From contig NZ_WODA01000026.1 in NCBI RefSeq assembly GCF_009729855.1, forward strand, positions 62,001 through 126,000: 64,000 nt of DNA, written 5' to 3'. Position 1 is the first letter of the stretch, and every line of letters begins with the position of its first letter. The stretch comes from Agromyces luteolus. GTDB lineage: Bacteria > Actinomycetota > Actinomycetes > Actinomycetales > Microbacteriaceae. Shown in pieces: positions 48,968 to 57,304 of the stretch. The translations under genes and the position numbers were made by a program. The notes below the pieces were generated by a model. That model saw only the letters and a list, made by a program, of their open reading frames with translations. It was not told the origin of the DNA and did not search any database.

Positions 48968-50017
48968 ATGCCTCTCTCCCCACGTCTCTCGGTGCTCGAC
49001 CTCGTCCCCGTGCGGAGCGGGCAGTCCTCGTCGGAGGCCCTCGCGGCATCCGTCGCCCTCGCGCAGGCCGCCGACCGGCTCGGCTTCACCCGATACTGGT
49101 TCGCCGAGCACCACAACATGCCGTCGGTGGCCTCGACGACGCCTCCGGTCCTCATCGCGGCGACGGCCGCGCGCACGGAGCGCATCCGCGTCGGCTCGGG
49201 CGGCGTCATGCTGCCGAACCACGCGCCGCTCGTCGTCGCCGAGCAGTTCGCGGCGCTCGAGGCGCTCGCGCCGGGTCGCATCGACCTCGGCATCGGACGC
49301 GCGCCGGGCAGCGACCCCGTGATCACCCAGCTCCTCCGCGTGAGCGGGCCGACCGCCGACGTCGACCGGTTCCCCGACCACGTCGCCGACATCCTGAGCC
49401 TGCTCTCGCCCGACGGTGCGACGCTGCGCCTGACGAGCGGCCGCGAGTACCCGATCCAGGCGACGCCCGCCGCGACGGACGTCCCCGAGCTGTGGCTGCT
49501 CGGCAGCTCCGACTACTCGGCGCGGCTCGCGGCCGAGCTCGGCCTGCCGTACGTGTTCGCCAACCACTTCTCGGGCGAGGGCCTCGAGCAGGCGCTCGAC
49601 CTCTACCGCACCGGGTACCGGCCGAGCGAGCGGCACCCGGCGCCGCAGACGATCCTCACGCTGAACGCGGTCGTCGCCGACACCGTCGACGAGGCCGAGG
49701 CCCGCGCGCTCCCGCAGCTCCGGGCGATGGCGCGCCTGCGTCTGAACCGCCCGATGCGCCCGCTCGAGACCGTCGAGGAGGCCGCCACTGCTGCGCGCGA
49801 CTCCGACGCCGAGGACGTCGTCGCGCGCATGCGCACCCGTTGGGTGATCGGCGAAGCGGATGCCGCGGCATCCGCCGTTCGCGCCCTCGCCGAGCGGCAC
49901 GGCATCGACGAGGTCATGGTCGCGCCGATCGCGGGCGCGCGTGCCGACGAGCCGCCGGATGCCGCTCCGGGCCGCGTGCGCACGCTCGAACTGCTCGCGG
50001 AGCGCCTCGCCGCGTAG
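48968..50017 (+). CDS. LLM class flavin-dependent oxidoreductase (MsnO8-like)
   Basis: The 349-residue luciferase-like monooxygenase has the family pattern LSVLDLVPVRSGQSSSEALA at the start, FTRYWFAEHHNMPSVASTTP near 42 and RIRVGSGGVMLPNHAPLVVA near 75, then DLGIGRAPGSDPV. It is the FMN-dependent, bacterial-luciferase-alpha-like branch with unknown substrate (often annotated MsnO8 family). It is divergent from the BBE enzyme with 241 nt between them. Confidence 0.9.
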   Translation: MPLSPRLSVLDLVPVRSGQSSSEALAASVALAQAADRLGFTRYWFAEHHNMPSVASTTPPVLIAATAARTERIRVGSGGVMLPNHAPLVVAEQFAALEALAPGRIDLGIGRAPGSDPVITQLLRVSGPTADVDRFPDHVADILSLLSPDGATLRLTSGREYPIQATPAATDVPELWLLGSSDYSARLAAELGLPYVFANHFSGEGLEQALDLYRTGYRPSERHPAPQTILTLNAVVADTVDEAEARALPQLRAMARLRLNRPMRPLETVEEAATAARDSDAEDVVARMRTRWVIGEADAAASAVRALAERHGIDEVMVAPIAGARADEPPDAAPGRVRTLELLAERLAA

Positions 50018-50156
50018 CGGACTGCACCGGCACGCACGCGGCGCGGCGCGCTCAGGCGACCCGCACGACGCTCATAGGAACGTCATCGGATCGCCACAGG
50101 ATCCACCTCGAGCCGTCCGGCTTCATGGGTACTCCCACACACGTTCGGAGCCCCCC

Positions 50157-50834
50157 ATGGACCAGACCCTCCTCATCGTCGCCGACCTCGTCGCCGTCGC
50201 CCTGCTCACCTTCGCGCTCTACTTCCCGCGCCATCGGCGACGCGACCTCGTGGTCGCCTACCTCACGGTCAACGTGGGCGTGCTCGCGGTATCGCTCGTG
50301 CTCGGATCGAGCACGATCGGCGCCGGGCTCGGGCTGGGCCTGTTCGGCGTGCTGTCGATCATCCGGCTGCGGTCGAGCGAGATCGAGCAGCACGAGGTCG
50401 CGTACTACTTCGCGGCGCTCGCGATCGGTCTCCTCGGCGGCCTGGGGGCGAGCTTCGGCTGGCTGACGATCGGCCTCATGGTGCTCGTGCTCGCGGTGCT
50501 CGCCGTCGGCGACCACCCGGCGCTCTTCCGCCGGTCACGCCAGCAGGTTCTCGTGCTCGACCGGGCGTTCTCCGACGAGCGCGAGCTGCACGACCACCTC
50601 GGCACCCTGCTCGGCGCGCGGATCCGGTCGGCGCGCGTCGACGAGCTCGACCTCGTCGACGACACGACGACCGTGACGGTGCGCTTCGACGCACCGAGGT
50701 CGAACCGAGCGGATGTCGCGGCGCGGCGCCTCGCGCCGCCTGCCACGTCGAGCGGCGCCGGCGATCCGGTCGGGCTCGACGCCCCCACGGCCGGGTCCGG
50801 GCGCGCCGCGCAGTACGAGGGAGCGGGACGATGA
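50157..50834 (+). CDS. DUF4956 domain membrane protein
   Basis: The 225-residue protein has four hydrophobic helices in residues 5-120 (LLIVADLVAVALLTFALYF, LTVNVGVLAVSLVLGSSTIG and others), a short basic loop FGVLSIIRLRSSEIEQHEVA near 65-84 and a soluble C-terminal domain of about 60 residues (VLVLDRAFSDERELHDHLGT). DUF4956 proteins occur next to VTC-domain polyphosphate polymerase-like proteins. Here its stop overlaps the VTC start (ATGA). A GGAG ribosome site precedes the ATG. Confidence 0.88.
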   Translation: MDQTLLIVADLVAVALLTFALYFPRHRRRDLVVAYLTVNVGVLAVSLVLGSSTIGAGLGLGLFGVLSIIRLRSSEIEQHEVAYYFAALAIGLLGGLGASFGWLTIGLMVLVLAVLAVGDHPALFRRSRQQVLVLDRAFSDERELHDHLGTLLGARIRSARVDELDLVDDTTTVTVRFDAPRSNRADVAARRLAPPATSSGAGDPVGLDAPTAGSGRAAQYEGAGR

Positions 50835-51676
50835 CCGCGCGGCACGCGGCATCCGGCACCCCGGCGGCGCTCGCGCTGCTCGATGCGGTCGAAGGCGTCG
50901 ACCTCGCGGGCCTGAACGCCGAGGCCGAGCTGCAGACCCGCATCGACCGGAAGTACATGCTGCCGATCGAGGCCCTCCCCGGGATCCTCGGGCGCCTGCC
51001 CGACGGGGTCCGCGTGCTCGACCTCGACGGCACCCGGGCGAGCGCATACGAGTCGGTCTACTTCGACACCCCCGAGCTCACGAGCTTCCGCCTGGCGGCG
51101 CACGCACGCCGGCGTCGCTTCAAGATCCGCACGCGCTCCTACGTCGAGTCCGAGGCGAGCTTCCTCGAGGTGAAGACCCGCGGCGGCCGGGCGCTCACCG
51201 TCAAGGACCGCATCGCGGTCGACCCCGCATCCGCCGATGCGCTCACGGGCGAGGCCCGCGCGTACGCCGACCAGGTGCTCGCGGAAGCCGGCATCGGCGA
51301 ACTCGGCCGGGCGAGCCTCGACCCCGTGCTCACGACCTCGTACCGACGCGCGACCCTCCTGCTCCCGGCCGAGACGGGGCGGCCCGCGAGCCGCGCCACG
51401 ATCGACGTCGACCTCGCCTGGATCGACCGCGGCGTCGACGGCCGGTTCGGCCGCGTGCTCCGCACGCCCGGCTCCGCGATCGTCGAGACGAAGTCCGGCT
51501 CGCAGGCCGGCGCCGTCGACCGACTGCTCTGGTCGGCGGGTCACCGCCCGACGCGCGTCTCCAAGTACGCCACCGGACTCGCCGCGATCAGGCCCGACCT
51601 GCCCGCCAACCGCTGGACGCGCGTCATCGACCGCCACTTCCGCACCGCGGCCGCCACGACCGAGCCGCTCGGCTGA
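50831..51676 (+). CDS. VTC domain (polyphosphate polymerase-like) protein
   Basis: The 281-residue cytosolic protein is a tunnel-fold VTC domain. The basic, acidic and Lys/Arg signature is visible: LQTRIDRKYMLPIEALPGIL near 36-55, SVYFDTPELTSFRLAAHARR (split), RFKIRTRSYVES, FLEVKTRGGRAL, IVETKS and VSKYATGL. Yeast Vtc4 makes polyphosphate with the same set; bacterial members are often coupled with CotH or DUF4956 and are thought to modify or polymerise phosphate compounds at the membrane. It is coupled by ATGA to DUF4956. Confidence 0.9.
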   Translation: MTARHAASGTPAALALLDAVEGVDLAGLNAEAELQTRIDRKYMLPIEALPGILGRLPDGVRVLDLDGTRASAYESVYFDTPELTSFRLAAHARRRRFKIRTRSYVESEASFLEVKTRGGRALTVKDRIAVDPASADALTGEARAYADQVLAEAGIGELGRASLDPVLTTSYRRATLLLPAETGRPASRATIDVDLAWIDRGVDGRFGRVLRTPGSAIVETKSGSQAGAVDRLLWSAGHRPTRVSKYATGLAAIRPDLPANRWTRVIDRHFRTAAATTEPLG

Positions 51677-51753
51677 GCGACCCGCAGCCACGCGCCGCGC
51701 CCTGCCACTTCGAAACCCATCCCCGCACGACCGTCCCCACGAAAGGACCTGCC

Positions 51754-53550
51754 ATGACCCTCTTCCGATTCCCCCGCACCCCCGCCGTCGACGGTCGCCG
51801 CACCACCCCGGCACGCCGGCCCTGGCTCGTCGCCGCGCGCGTCGCGCCGATCGTGCTCGCCGGCACCCTCGTGTTCGCGGGCTGCACCGCGACGACCGCC
51901 GCGAGCACGGACGACGGCTCGGCGAGCACCGACTCGACCGTGTCGCTCGCGGCCGCGGCATCCGTCGACCCCGGCGTCACCGCCGCCGAGGCCATGGCCG
52001 CCAACGAGGACCCGCCCGGTGAGGACGGCGACGACACGTGGGATGCGGCCGACGAGATCGCTATCACGCTCGACGGCGGCACCGCGACGGTCGACGACGC
52101 GTCGGGCGACGTGAGCGGAGTGAGCGTCGACGGCGACACGGTGACGATCACGGCCGCCGGCACCTACCGCCTGAGCGGCGAACTCGCCGGCCAGGTCGTC
52201 GTCGACACCGAGGACGAGGGGCTCGTGCGCCTCATCCTCGACGGCGTCGACATCTCGAGCGAGTCGACCGCCGCCCTCGCGATCACGAACGCCGACCGCG
52301 CGCAGGTCGTGCTCGCCGACGGCAGCGAGAACACGCTCGCCGACACGTCGAGCTACGCCGAGGACGCCGAGGTCAACGCCGCGCTGTTCAGTTCGGCCGA
52401 CCTCGAGATCGCCGGCAGCGGTTCGCTGACCGTGCAGGGCAACGGCAACGACGGCATCGCCTCGAAGGACGGCCTGCTCGTCTCGGGCGGCGAGATCACG
52501 GTCGACGCGGTCGACGACGGCATCCGCGGCAAGGACGAGATGATGATCGAGGGCGGCACCGTCACGGTGACCGCCGGCGGCGACGGCCTGAAGGCCGACA
52601 ATGCCGAGGAGGCCGACCGCGGCTGGATCGCGATCGCGGGCGGCTCCGTCACTGTCGACGCGGGCGGCGACGGCCTCGACGCGGCGACCGACGTCGTGAT
52701 CTGGGGCGGCACGCTCGACGTGACCGCCGGCGGCGGGGCGGGCGGCACCGTCTCGGAGGACACGTCGACCAAGGGCGTCAAGGGCGCGGTCTCGGTGATC
52801 GTCGACGGCGGCGAGGTCACGGTCGACGCGGCCGACGACGCCGTCCACACCGACAACACGGCCCACCTCGCGAACGGCTCGATCACGGTCGCGACCGGCG
52901 ACGACGGCGTGCACGCCGAGGTCGCGCTGACGGTGTCGGGCGGATCGCTCGACGTGACGACGTCGTACGAGGCCCTCGAGGCCGACGCCATCGCCATCGC
53001 CGGCGGCGACATCTCGGTCACCGCCTCCGACGACGGACTCAACGCCGGCAGCTCGCTCGAGATCTCGAGCGGCGCTCTCGTCGTCGACGCCGAGGGCGAC
53101 GGACTCGACTCGAACGGCACCATCGCGATGTCGGGCGGCGACGTCGTCGTGAACGGTCCGACCGGCCAGGGCAACGGCGCGCTCGACGTCGACGGCGGCT
53201 TCGACATCACCGGGGGCACGCTCGTCGCGGGCGGATCGTCGGGCATGGCCGTGGCGCCCTCGGCGGATGCCGCGCAGGCGTCGGTGCTCGTCGCGTTCTC
53301 GCAGCAGGTGGCCGCAGGCACGGAGCTCCAGGTCGTCTCCTCCGACGGCACCGTCGTCGCGACCTACGCGGCCGCGAAGACCGTCGGCTCGCTCGCGGTG
53401 TCGACCGCCGACCTCGTGAACGGCGAGACCTACACGGTCACGGCGAACGGCCAGGCCGTCGGCTCGGCGGTCGCCGGCGAGCAGGTGGCGGGCATGGGCG
53501 GCCCCGGCGGCGGCATGGGTGGCGGCGGCGCCCCGGCCCCGCGCGGCTGA
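51754..53550 (+). CDS. Cthe_2159-like beta-helix lipoprotein
   Basis: The 598-residue protein has a lipobox LVFAGC with Cys44 and about 500 residues of repeating beta-helix coils (recurring GG(E/T/D)xxVDAxxDG blocks, for example GGEITVDAVDDGIRGKDEMM and GDGLDAATDVVIWGGTLDVT). This is the architecture of the Cthe_2159 carbohydrate-binding family (polygalacturonate binding in Clostridium). Asp-rich turns imply calcium sites. A Gly-rich tail (GPGGGMGGGG) ends it. It should lie on the cell surface. It follows DUF4956 and VTC in one probable operon (78 nt gap, AAAGGA ribosome site), although CotH, the usual fourth member, is missing. Confidence 0.85.
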   Translation: MTLFRFPRTPAVDGRRTTPARRPWLVAARVAPIVLAGTLVFAGCTATTAASTDDGSASTDSTVSLAAAASVDPGVTAAEAMAANEDPPGEDGDDTWDAADEIAITLDGGTATVDDASGDVSGVSVDGDTVTITAAGTYRLSGELAGQVVVDTEDEGLVRLILDGVDISSESTAALAITNADRAQVVLADGSENTLADTSSYAEDAEVNAALFSSADLEIAGSGSLTVQGNGNDGIASKDGLLVSGGEITVDAVDDGIRGKDEMMIEGGTVTVTAGGDGLKADNAEEADRGWIAIAGGSVTVDAGGDGLDAATDVVIWGGTLDVTAGGGAGGTVSEDTSTKGVKGAVSVIVDGGEVTVDAADDAVHTDNTAHLANGSITVATGDDGVHAEVALTVSGGSLDVTTSYEALEADAIAIAGGDISVTASDDGLNAGSSLEISSGALVVDAEGDGLDSNGTIAMSGGDVVVNGPTGQGNGALDVDGGFDITGGTLVAGGSSGMAVAPSADAAQASVLVAFSQQVAAGTELQVVSSDGTVVATYAAAKTVGSLAVSTADLVNGETYTVTANGQAVGSAVAGEQVAGMGGPGGGMGGGGAPAPRG

Positions 53551-53575
53551 CGCGGCTGCGGCGCCGCCAGTGCGA

Positions 53576-53635
53576 GCGCATGAGAATCCACCAGACAGCC
53601 CCACAGCAGGCGCCGTCCGCAGGTTTCTCATGCGC
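53576..53635. repeat. 60-nt inverted-repeat element, copy 1
   Basis: GCGCATGAGAATCC (53576-53589) is mirrored by GGTTTCTCATGCGC (53622-53635), 13 of 14 paired. The interior contains CAGGCGCCGTCCGCAGG. It lies between the convergent beta-helix lipoprotein and glucosidase genes. Confidence 0.85.
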
Positions 53636-53657
53636 TCGTCTCTGCGGCCCCGGATCA

Positions 53658-53717
53658 GTGCATGAGAATCCGCCCGATGATGCCGTGACAGGCGCCGTTC
53701 GCAGGATTCTCATGCGC
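53658..53717. repeat. 60-nt inverted-repeat element, copy 2
   Basis: GTGCATGAGAATCC (53658-53671) pairs with GGATTCTCATGCGC (53704-53717). The interior shares CAGGCGCCGTTCGCAGG with copy 1, 22 nt away, while the rest of the interior differs. Confidence 0.85.
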
Positions 53718-53749
53718 TTCGCTGACGCGCCCCGCGGCCGCGCGAGCGC

Positions 53750-55486
53750 TCAGGCGAGCGCGGTGACGCGCGCCTCCCACGGCGCCAGCGGCGCGTCGAA
53801 CGCGCCGGGCGCGTCGGGCAGCGTGTTCGTGAGCACGGGCAGCGAATCCCGCCACCGATCCGCGACCTCCTGCGTGAAGACCGGATCGTGCTCGACCGAG
53901 GAGAGGTTCGCCACGACCAGCAGGCGGTCCTCGCCGAGCACGCGCTCGAACGCGAAGATCGCCGGGTGCCCGGCATCCACCCGCTCGAACGACCCGTGGG
54001 AGACCACGGGTCGTTCGCGTCGGAGCGAGACGAGCTGCCGGTGGTACTCGAAGACCGAGCCCGGGTCGCCGACCTGGGCGGCCGCATTGACGGTCGCGTG
54101 GTTCGGGTTCACCGCGAGCCACGGGACACCGGTCGTGAAGCCCGCATTCGGCGTGGGGTCCCACTGCATCGGTGTCCGGGCGTGGTCGCGGCTCATGAGG
54201 CTGAGCCCGTCGAGCGCGTCGGCGACGGCGGTGCCGCTCGCGACCGCCTCGGCGTACGCGTTCAGCGACTCGACGTCGCGGTACTCGTCGAGCGCGGAGA
54301 ACGGCGCGTTCGTCATCCCGAGCTCCTGCCCCTGGTAGACGTAGGGCGTTCCACGCTGCAGGTGCAGCATCGTCGCGAGCGCGGTCGCCGACGAGTACCA
54401 GTGCGCCTCCGCGTCGCCGAAGCGGCTCACCGACCGCGGCTGGTCGTGGTTCTCGAGGTAGAGGCTGTTCCAGCCGCGATCCGCGAGCCCCTCCTGCCAC
54501 TTCGCGAGGGACGCCGCGAGCTCGCCGGGTGCGAGGGGGCGCGGGTGGAACTTCGTCGCGCCGTGGTCGAGGCCGACGTGCTCGAACTGGAACACCATGT
54601 CGACCTCGCGCCGGTCGGGGTCGGTGAACAGGATGGCCTCGTCGATCGTCACGCCGGGCGTCTCGCCGACCGTGATGAGGCCGTCGCGCCCGTCGAACAC
54701 CTCGCGGTGCATCTCCTGCATGAACTCGTGCAGCCGCGGCCCGTTCGTGTACGCGGCCCCGCCGTCGCCGTACCGACGGCCCGAGCGCACCGGGCCGTCG
54801 GGCAGGTGCGGATGCTTCGAGATGAGGTTGATCACGTCCATGCGGAAGCCGTCGGCGCCGCGGTCGAGCCACCACCGCATCATCTCGTACACCGCGTGCC
54901 GCACCTCGGGGTTCTCCCAGTTGAGGTCGGGCTGCTTCACGTCGAACAGGTGCAGGTAGTACTCGCCGGTCGCCTCGTCCCACTCCCAGGTCGGGCCCGA
55001 GAAGAACGACTCCCAGTTCGTCGGCTCGGCGCCGGGGTCGCCGCCGTGCGTGCCCGCTCGCGGCGGGCGCCACCAGTACCAGTCGCGCTTCGGGTTCTCG
55101 CGGCTCGACCGGGACTCGACGAACCACGGGTGCTCGTCGGACGTGTGGTTCACGACGAGGTCCATGACGAGGCGGATGCCGCGCTCGTGCATCGCCGCGA
55201 CGAGCGCGTCGAAGTCCTCGAGCGTGCCGAAGGTCGGGTCGATGTCGCGGTAGTCGCTGATGTCGTACCCGTTGTCGGCCTGGGGCGAGCGGTGGATCGG
55301 CGACAGCCAGACCACGCCGACGCCGAGGCGCTCCAGGTGGTCGAGACGCTGCATGATGCCGCGGAGATCGCCGATCCCGTCGCCGTCGGAGTCCTGGAAG
55401 CTGCGCGGGTACACCTGGTACACCACGGCGGACTTCCACCAGTCCGGGGCGGTCGACGGATGCCTGGGCTCGCGTTCGTTCGCCAT
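53750..55486 (-). CDS. GH13 alpha-glucosidase (oligo-1,6-glucosidase type)
   Basis: The 578-residue cytoplasmic glycoside hydrolase has all four GH13 regions: DLVVNHTSDEH (109-119), GFRMDVIN with nucleophile Asp217, TVGETPG with acid/base Glu275, and ENHDQPR with Asp348. The QPDLNW motif marks the oligo-1,6-glucosidase/alpha-glucosidase group (GH13_23, 30, 31). It should cleave terminal alpha-glucosides from imported oligosaccharides. The start gives MANEREPRHP with the fold beginning at WWKSAVVYQVYPRSF. No transporter is adjacent. Confidence 0.93.
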   Translation of the reverse strand: MANEREPRHPSTAPDWWKSAVVYQVYPRSFQDSDGDGIGDLRGIMQRLDHLERLGVGVVWLSPIHRSPQADNGYDISDYRDIDPTFGTLEDFDALVAAMHERGIRLVMDLVVNHTSDEHPWFVESRSSRENPKRDWYWWRPPRAGTHGGDPGAEPTNWESFFSGPTWEWDEATGEYYLHLFDVKQPDLNWENPEVRHAVYEMMRWWLDRGADGFRMDVINLISKHPHLPDGPVRSGRRYGDGGAAYTNGPRLHEFMQEMHREVFDGRDGLITVGETPGVTIDEAILFTDPDRREVDMVFQFEHVGLDHGATKFHPRPLAPGELAASLAKWQEGLADRGWNSLYLENHDQPRSVSRFGDAEAHWYSSATALATMLHLQRGTPYVYQGQELGMTNAPFSALDEYRDVESLNAYAEAVASGTAVADALDGLSLMSRDHARTPMQWDPTPNAGFTTGVPWLAVNPNHATVNAAAQVGDPGSVFEYHRQLVSLRRERPVVSHGSFERVDAGHPAIFAFERVLGEDRLLVVANLSSVEHDPVFTQEVADRWRDSLPVLTNTLPDAPGAFDAPLAPWEARVTALA

Positions 55487-55578
55487 GCCCCGATCCTCGC
55501 AGCCCGAGCGCGCCGCGTCACCCGTCGCGCGTGCGAGTCGGGGTTCGCGCGGGTCCGTCGGGCCGGCCCGGACATGAC

Positions 55579-55606
55579 GATGCCCCGGGCGTGCGCCCGG
55601 GGCATC
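55579..55606 (-). terminator. Intrinsic terminator after the hexapeptide-repeat gene
   Basis: A perfect 13-bp stem (GATGCCCCGGGCG / CGCCCGGGGCATC) with a 2-nt gap in the sequence (an effective 4- to 6-nt loop) lies 18 nt past the stop at 55624. Confidence 0.7.
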
Positions 55607-55623
55607 CGTTGCTGCGGTTCGGC

Positions 55624-56040
55624 TCAGGCGGCGAGGCCCAGGCGGCGGAGGTCGTCTCCCGAGGCGCGGTGTTCCGCGCCCTCGGGGACGGTCGCCTCGC
55701 GCGGCACGCGCGCGCCGTTCTGCACTCGCGCGCCCGCGCCGACGGCCGCGTAGGGCCCGACGACGGCGAAGCGCCCGATGACGGCTCCACGGCCGACGCG
55801 CGCGTTCACGCCGACCGTCGCGTTCTCCGCGACGATCGCGTCCTGCTCCACCCAGGCGCCGTGCGACAGGGTCGCGCCCCGCTGCACCTCCGCGCCGGGA
55901 TCGACGTATGCGGTCGGGTCGACGAACGCCGTCGCATCCACCTTCGCGGTCGTCGCCACGAGACCGCGACCGTTCACGTGCTTGCGGTAGCGGCGCAGGA
56001 TGCCGGCATCGTCTTCGAACTCGACGTAGCTGATGCCCAC
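55624..56040 (-). CDS. Left-handed beta-helix (hexapeptide-repeat) protein
   Basis: The 138-residue protein is mostly hexapeptide repeats (residues 35-115: VDATAFVDPTAYVDPGAEVQ, then RGATLSHGAWVEQDAIVAEN, ATVGVNARVGRGAVIGRFAV), which fold as a left-handed beta helix. This is the fold of acetyltransferases and gamma carbonic anhydrases. No catalytic His triad or acyl-CoA motif is visible, so its role is unknown. I start at the GTG of VGISYVEFE because GGAGGA lies 4 nt upstream and a likely promoter (TTGTAC, 16 nt, TATGAC) overlaps the next upstream ATG. Confidence 0.7.
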   Translation of the reverse strand: MGISYVEFEDDAGILRRYRKHVNGRGLVATTAKVDATAFVDPTAYVDPGAEVQRGATLSHGAWVEQDAIVAENATVGVNARVGRGAVIGRFAVVGPYAAVGAGARVQNGARVPREATVPEGAEHRASGDDLRRLGLAA

Positions 56041-56171
56041 TCGTCCTCCATTCCGTCCGGTCATAGGGGTGCCGGATACAGGTACAACACTCGGGCTGAC
56101 CGGGGCATTCCCCAGCTTCGACAGCGACCCTATGGACCTCCGGGGAGGTGCCTGTCCGTTCCCTGCAGACG

Positions 56172-56219
56172 GCCGCGCCCGCGGCATCCGCCCTCGTCGG
56201 GGGATGCCGCGGGCGCGGC
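56172..56219 (-). terminator. Strong 18-bp terminator hairpin after the FKBP gene
   Basis: GCCGCGCCCGCGGCATCC (56172-56189) is perfectly complementary to 56202-56219, with a 12-nt loop, starting 15 nt past the stop at 56234. Both arms contain the GGCATCC/GGATGCC heptamer. Confidence 0.78.
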
Positions 56220-56233
56220 GTGTGCGGGACGGA

Positions 56234-57190
56234 TCAGCCGTCGGCGCGGGTCTCCGTGATCTCGACGTAGAAGACGAGGGTCTGGCCGCCGAGGCCGTTC
56301 GAGGACTCCTCCTCGCCGTAGCCGAGCGCCGGCGGGATGGTGACGAGCAGCTTCGTGCCGACGGGCTGGCCGACGAGCGCCGCGCCGAAGCCGGGGATGA
56401 CGCCCGAGATCGAGAACGGCACCGGCGTGTTGCCGAAGCTCTGGTCGAACACCTCGCCGGTCTCCCACACGACGCCCTGGTAGTCGACGGTCACCACGTC
56501 GTTCTCCGTGACGACGTCGCCGTCGCCCTCCTCGAGGACCGCCACGAGCAGTTCGTCGGACGGCTCGGCGTCGGGGATCGTCACGGTCGGTGCGCCGTCG
56601 GCGTCGTACTCGACGGTCGGGACGTCCTCGGTCCACTCGCCGGGGACGGGCAGCTCGACGAGCTCCTGCACGTCGGTCACGATGACGAGCGTCTCGCCGG
56701 GCTCGACGCCGATGCCCTCGTTGCCCTCGTCGCCGTAGATCGAGGACGCCGGTGCGACCGTGACGACGCGCGAGCCGACGGGCACGCAGTCGGCGCCGGC
56801 GCGGAAGCCGTCGTACAGGGTGCCCTCGATGAGCTCGAGCGTCGCCGGCTGCGAGAAGATCTGCTCGCCCGTCGAGCCGGAGAACGCCGTGACCTGGGCG
56901 CTCACCTGGTCGCCGGGGACGGTCGACTCGCCGTCGCCCTCGATCACGATGGTGCGCTGGAGTTCCTCGGCCTCGAGCGGCGCCTCGAACGTCGCGGTCG
57001 GCGTGGCGCCGAAGTCGCCCGACACCTCGATCGCGTCGCTCTGCTCGCCGGCCTCGACCTCGAGGCACGCCGCAGCGGCATCCGTCGACGTGGGCTCGGG
57101 CGCCTCGCCGCCGCCCGCGCAACCGGCGAGGAGCAGGGCGGTCACGGACGCGAGTGCGATGGGCGCGCCACGACGCAGGGCACGGTTCAT
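56234..57190 (-). CDS. FKBP-type peptidyl-prolyl isomerase lipoprotein
   Basis: The 318-residue protein has a lipobox LLAGC with Cys24, then two FKBP-like domains. The first (about 50-180) is degenerate; the second (about 215-316) has the usual core: VTVDYQGVVWETGEVFDQSF, then PFSISGVIPGFGAALVGQPV, and IPPALGYGEE with the active-site aromatic residues, ending in LVFYVEITE. It should fold exported proteins at the outer membrane face. The ATG is near the divergent methyltransferase gene. Confidence 0.92.
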   Translation of the reverse strand: MNRALRRGAPIALASVTALLLAGCAGGGEAPEPTSTDAAAACLEVEAGEQSDAIEVSGDFGATPTATFEAPLEAEELQRTIVIEGDGESTVPGDQVSAQVTAFSGSTGEQIFSQPATLELIEGTLYDGFRAGADCVPVGSRVVTVAPASSIYGDEGNEGIGVEPGETLVIVTDVQELVELPVPGEWTEDVPTVEYDADGAPTVTIPDAEPSDELLVAVLEEGDGDVVTENDVVTVDYQGVVWETGEVFDQSFGNTPVPFSISGVIPGFGAALVGQPVGTKLLVTIPPALGYGEEESSNGLGGQTLVFYVEITETRADG

Positions 57191-57292
57191 GGAGGGGTAC
57201 TCGATTCAGATTCGAAAAGCAGACGTGAACCTCAAGTCTGCACGGCGGAGGTCTCGATTCCCTGAGTCTTCACGAATGCGTGAGGCGGGGTT

Positions 57293-57298
57293 CACAAT
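57293..57298 (+). promoter_or_regulatory. Leaderless-type -10 box (CACAAT)
   Basis: CACAAT is 6 nt before the ATG at 57305. Confidence 0.45.
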
Positions 57299-57304
57299 GT
57301 GCAC

